NCBI GenBank assembly: GCA_029934695.1
Contig: JAOZLU010000371.1
Span: 1 to 7,108, forward strand
Direction of reading: 5' to 3'
DNA length: 7,108 bases
From: Desulfobacterales bacterium
GTDB taxonomy: Bacteria > Desulfobacterota > Desulfobacteria > Desulfobacterales > 4be13
Below, in pieces: positions 4,487-7,108 of this stretch. The position numbers and the translations under genes were made by a program. How positions within the stretch are numbered: position 1 is the stretch's first letter; each line of letters begins with the position of its first letter. The notes beneath the pieces are model-generated. The model did no database searches and was not told where the DNA came from. It worked only from the letters and a program-made list of their open reading frames with translations.

Positions 4487-6559
4487 ATGGAAGCAGCTTT
4501 AACTTCACCAGCAAACGCATCGTTTCTGGGGATACCCACGGTGATTTTTTCCGTTCTGATTCCGGTCATCGGGGCAGCAATCTTTACTTACATCATGGCA
4601 AAACGGATTGCGCCGCTTGTCCTTGCCGCGCCGGACCACCGGTTTGACCGTATTCATGAGCGGATTATGAATGTATTCAAGCTTTGGCTGGCGCAATACA
4701 GGCAGCCGAGGTATATGCTGGCCGGCGTACTTCACATTATGATCTTTGCAGGGTTTGTCATTCTGTCTGTCCGCTCCACATCACTGGTGCTGATCGGTGT
4801 GTCCGAAGGTTTTGTGGTGCCGGGGTTCGGCGGAACACTGGGTCATATCTATAACATTTTCAAGGATTATGCAGCGACCATGGTTCTTGTCGCATGTATC
4901 ATTGCGGCCGTCCGAAGGGGGATTTTCAAGCCTGAAAGATATGCGGTGCCTGCCAAATACGGCCATGATCACACGGCCGAAGCCGTATTTGTTCTGGGCC
5001 TCATCTCGCTGCTGATGCTGTCTGAAAGCTGTTTTGAAGCCAGCGCAGTGGCTGCTGCCATTCAAAAAGGATTGCCGACCGAGTGTCCGGCCCCCCTGAG
5101 CCTTGCCTGGTTTTTCAAAAAAGTGTTTCTCTGCACATCGCCGGCAAAACTTCAATCCATACATGTATTGGCGTATTTTGTCCATGACCTGACCTTTTTC
5201 TTTTTCCTGTGCTTTTTGCCTCTGGGGAAACATTTTCATGTGATCACCTCAATTTTCAATGTCTTTTTCATGAAGATTGACAAAGGCACTGTCAAACCGG
5301 TTCAGTGGGGGATTGAAGAGGACAAGATTGAGGAACTGGAATCCTTTGGCGTAAAAAAATTCGGGGATTTCACCTGGAAGCATGTCCTGGATTTTTATTC
5401 CTGTGCAGATTGTGGCAGGTGTTCGGATCAGTGTCCGGCCAATGCGGTGGGGCGTCCGCTGTCCCCCCGGTTTATTTCCATCAAAGCAAGGGATTATTGC
5501 TACAAAACCTATCCGATACGCGGGGAGTTCGGCAGGAAAGAGCTGCTCATCGGGGATATATTTGAAGAGGATGAAATCTGGTCATGTACGACCTGCGGTG
5601 CCTGCGAAGCAGAATGCCCTATAATGATTGAGTATATTGACAAGATCGTTGATCTGAGAAGAGGCATGGTGGATGAGGGCATGGTTCCGCAATCCCTGCA
5701 AAAGCCGCTGAGTGCGTTGGAAAAGCGGGGAAATCCTTATGGCAAGATGGAGAAAAAACGTGCGGACTGGACAAAGGCACTGAAAAAAGAGGAGGAGCTG
5801 GAGGTGAAGGTTCTGAACAAAAAGGAACGGGCCGAGACGCTTTATTTTGTTGACAGCATCACCTCTTATGATGACAGGATTCAGGAGATCGCCAAATCCA
5901 CAGCCCGGGTGCTTTCTGCCGGAGGCGTTGATTTCGGCATCCTGGGGCCTGGGGAGAAGGACAGCGGGAACGAGGTCAGACGGTTCGGTGAGGAGATGCT
6001 TTTCATGGAACTGAAGGACCAGAACACAGAGGCGATTGCCAAGACCGGCGTTGAGAGAATTGTCACTGCGGACCCCCACGCCCTGAATGCTCTGAAGAAT
6101 GATTATGAGGGGCTTCCGCAGGTGGAGCATATCAGCCAGATGCTGGAGAGACTTATAAATGAAGGGAAAATCCGTCTCAGGGATGCTGAGAACAAAGATG
6201 CCGTATATGTGTATCATGATCCGTGTTATCTGGGGCGGCACAATGAGATTTATGACGCACCCAGAGCAGTTATTGACGCAATTCCGGGGATCAGCCGGGT
6301 GGAGATGACCAAAAGCATGGATCGCTCGTTCTGCTGCGGCGGGGGCGGGCTGATGCTGTTTTATGAGCCGGTTGAGGAGACCCGGATGGGCAAGCTGAGA
6401 GTTGAAATGGCGAAAGATGCAGGAGCAACGGTCATTGTCACGGCCTGTCCGTTCTGCATGGTCAATATTGAAGACGCCATCAAGACCAGCGGCCTGGAAG
6501 GAGAAATGGAGGCCATTGACCTTGTTGAACTGATTGAGCAGCATCTGATTACTGAGTAA
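4487..6559 (+). CDS. Membrane Fe-S/cytochrome b oxidoreductase, EMO (ETF:menaquinone) type
   Basis: 690 residues in three parts. The N-terminal membrane domain (about 15-260) is NarI-like with roughly five helices (about 17-37, 78-104, 124-143, 163-190, 224-247); H83, H120, H226 and H233 are candidate heme b ligands. A ferredoxin-like part holds two [4Fe-4S] motifs, C306/C309/C312/C316 and C367/C370/C373/C377 (each CX2CX2CX3CP). The HdrD/GlpC-like C-terminal part has two CCG domains. The second is intact (C580, C616-C617, C654, C657) and should bind a non-cubane [4Fe-4S] cluster. The first keeps the fold-type sequence and spacing but has lost all five cysteines (S457, D492, S493, D529, A532). 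This layout matches EMO proteins, which pass electrons from reduced ETF to menaquinone during acyl-CoA oxidation. The substrate assignment is from family knowledge, since etfAB is not in the window; another HdrD-like quinone oxidoreductase role remains possible. It stands alone on the plus strand with a long leader region. Confidence 0.88.
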   Translation: MEAALTSPANASFLGIPTVIFSVLIPVIGAAIFTYIMAKRIAPLVLAAPDHRFDRIHERIMNVFKLWLAQYRQPRYMLAGVLHIMIFAGFVILSVRSTSLVLIGVSEGFVVPGFGGTLGHIYNIFKDYAATMVLVACIIAAVRRGIFKPERYAVPAKYGHDHTAEAVFVLGLISLLMLSESCFEASAVAAAIQKGLPTECPAPLSLAWFFKKVFLCTSPAKLQSIHVLAYFVHDLTFFFFLCFLPLGKHFHVITSIFNVFFMKIDKGTVKPVQWGIEEDKIEELESFGVKKFGDFTWKHVLDFYSCADCGRCSDQCPANAVGRPLSPRFISIKARDYCYKTYPIRGEFGRKELLIGDIFEEDEIWSCTTCGACEAECPIMIEYIDKIVDLRRGMVDEGMVPQSLQKPLSALEKRGNPYGKMEKKRADWTKALKKEEELEVKVLNKKERAETLYFVDSITSYDDRIQEIAKSTARVLSAGGVDFGILGPGEKDSGNEVRRFGEEMLFMELKDQNTEAIAKTGVERIVTADPHALNALKNDYEGLPQVEHISQMLERLINEGKIRLRDAENKDAVYVYHDPCYLGRHNEIYDAPRAVIDAIPGISRVEMTKSMDRSFCCGGGGLMLFYEPVEETRMGKLRVEMAKDAGATVIVTACPFCMVNIEDAIKTSGLEGEMEAIDLVELIEQHLITE

Positions 6560-6568
6560 TACCAGTTA

Positions 6569-6579
6569 TAAAAAATAAC
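6569..6579. repeat. Left 11-bp direct repeat (possible target-site duplication)
   Basis: TAAAAAATAAC, identical to 6749-6759 and immediately outside the left terminal inverted repeat. The identity continues one base further (C) at 6580 and 6760, so the exact boundary is ambiguous by one base. Confidence 0.5.
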
Positions 6580-6592
6580 CTGATTATAACGC

Positions 6593-6635
6593 TTTCAGGG
6601 GAGGCCTGAAATCAGCCCTGCGTTGCACCTTTTTT
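6593..6635 (+). terminator. Weak terminator candidate after the EMO-like gene
   Basis: TTTCAGG (6593-6599) pairs perfectly with CCTGAAA (6605-6611) around a 5-base loop, and a run of six T follows only at 6630-6635, 18 bases beyond the stem. This hairpin competes with the long-range pairing of 6598-6605 with 6723-6730. It is the only terminator-like structure close behind the gene, but the spacing is poor. Confidence 0.25.
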
Positions 6636-6638
6636 ACC

Positions 6639-6675
6639 ACAAAGGGCACAAAGGGGGCACAGAGGGGCACAAAGC
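6639..6675. repeat. Short degenerate tandem repeat (ACAAAGGGC-type)
   Basis: Three to four successive units, ACAAAGGGC, ACAAAGGGGGC, ACAGAGGGGC and a partial ACAAAGC, of 9, 11, 10 and 7 bases. They form the central part of the MITE-like element. Similar ACAAAGG/CACAGAG tandem patches are common between genes in several bacterial phyla. Unequal unit length and lack of spacers exclude a CRISPR. Confidence 0.6.
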
Positions 6676-6748
6676 TTAAACCTGCACGTTCGGCCGGATC
6701 TGTCTGAGGGCAGGGTGCGGGAGCCTCCCCTTAATCCGTTATAATCAG

Positions 6749-6759
6749 TAAAAAATAAC
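6749..6759. repeat. Right 11-bp direct repeat (possible target-site duplication)
   Basis: TAAAAAATAAC, the second copy of 6569-6579, directly after the right terminal inverted repeat. Confidence 0.5.
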
Positions 6760-6767
6760 CCGTCATG

Positions 6768-6834
6768 TCATTCCTGCAAAAACGGGAATCCGGCCCAATG
6801 ATAATGCGACGGATTTCTGCTTTCGCGGGAATGA
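6768..6834. repeat. REP-like dispersed palindrome
   Basis: The 25-base arm 6768-6792 (starts TCATTCCTGC, ends GGGAATCCG) is the inverted partner of 6810-6834 (starts CGGATTTCTGC, ends CGCGGGAATGA), matching at about 20 of 25 positions around a 17-base centre. The CATTCC...GGGAATCC pattern with CTTTCGCGGG is typical of widely dispersed intergenic palindromes in proteobacterial and related genomes. It lies 8 bases beyond the right flank of the MITE-like element. Confidence 0.6.
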
Positions 6835-7108
6835 AATCAGTAAAGAATGGAACAGATTCTGCCAACCTTCCTGTATAATACGGATAAATTTTTAGCAGTT
6901 CAGGCATCATTCCGATATTTTCCGGATATCTGAAAACCGCATAATACTGCTCTCAGCAAAAGCCAGGCACCCGATAAAATCCTGACAATCATATAATCCG
7001 GGTATAACTGAGAGGCTGTATCTCAGAAGTGACAGGCGGCCGCACTTTCCCGGAACAGATCGGACAGCCTGCCTGTTTTCAATCCGTTTTCACCTGTTAT
7101 GCAATACC
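6835..7108. other. Non-coding right edge of the window
   Basis: No gene is supported here. A TATAAT hexamer occurs at 6874-6879 and again at 6992-6997, neither with a good -35 at 16-18 bases. A small hairpin pairs 7008-7013 with 7021-7026 (CTGAGA/TCTCAG). The stretch may be the upstream region of a gene beyond the window. Confidence 0.4.

Larger units (their letters stand above)
6580..6748. mobile_element. MITE-like element with 12-bp terminal inverted repeats
   Basis: CTGATTATAACG at 6580-6591 is exactly mirrored by CGTTATAATCAG at 6737-6748. Subterminal GGGGAGGC (6598-6605) pairs with GCCTCCCC (6723-6730), and 6615-6620 pairs with 6711-6716. The 11-base TAAAAAATAAC lies directly outside both ends (6569-6579 and 6749-6759), as a target-site duplication would. 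The element is about 169 bp and encodes nothing, so a transposase would have to act in trans. It lies about 20 bases after the EMO-like stop codon. The repeats are seen directly; mobility is inferred. Confidence 0.6.

Noticed and set aside
5582..6544. 320-codon minus-strand ORF opposite the EMO-like gene
   Set aside because: The plus strand carries the cysteine motifs and CCG domain here; the opposite frame lacks domains and is a long open shadow frame.
6639..6675. CRISPR array
   Set aside because: The repeat units are about 10 bases, unequal and directly adjacent, without spacers or cas genes.

Overview
The window looks like chromosome from an anaerobic, respiring bacterium, most likely a Desulfobacterota (sulfate-reducer-like) member. 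The reasons are [NiFe]-hydrogenase maturation genes, a large membrane Fe-S/cytochrome b protein of the ETF:menaquinone oxidoreductase (EMO, DUF224/CCG) type, and intergenic regions full of palindromic repeats. This placement is inference from gene content and gene style; no marker gene in the window fixes it.

Layout. Positions 1-258 hold no gene but contain two large, imperfect, nested stem-loop structures. From 3721 down to 259 everything lies on the minus strand, in transcription order hypA (3721-3371), a 213-base gap with a palindromic structure that can fold in two mutually exclusive ways, hypB (3157-2483), a DUF433 antitoxin-like gene (2493-2119), a DUF5615 PIN-like toxin gene (2147-1779) and, after 125 bases, rlmD (1653-259). 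hypB, the antitoxin and the toxin overlap by 11 and 29 bases, so the toxin-antitoxin pair is probably translated from the hypB message. Positions 3722-4486 are a long AT-rich divergent spacer with one weak small-ORF candidate (4377-4093, minus) and a perfect 12-bp inverted repeat in front of the EMO-like gene. The EMO-like gene (4487-6559) is the only clear plus-strand gene.

Downstream of its stop, 6560-7108 has no convincing gene. It carries a MITE-like element of about 169 bp with 12-bp terminal inverted repeats and 11-bp flanking direct repeats, a short internal tandem repeat, and a REP-like palindrome.

How the genes work together. HypA and HypB deliver nickel to hydrogenase large subunits. 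The EMO-like protein would pass electrons from reduced ETF (acyl-CoA oxidation) to menaquinone. Both fit an energy metabolism mixing H2 and organic-acid oxidation, but no hydrogenase, etfAB or acyl-CoA dehydrogenase is in the window. RlmD is a housekeeping rRNA methyltransferase. The points most worth a second look are the cysteine-free first CCG domain of the EMO-like protein, the toxin-antitoxin pair fused by overlap to hypB, the bistable palindrome between hypA and hypB, and the MITE-like insertion right behind the EMO-like gene.
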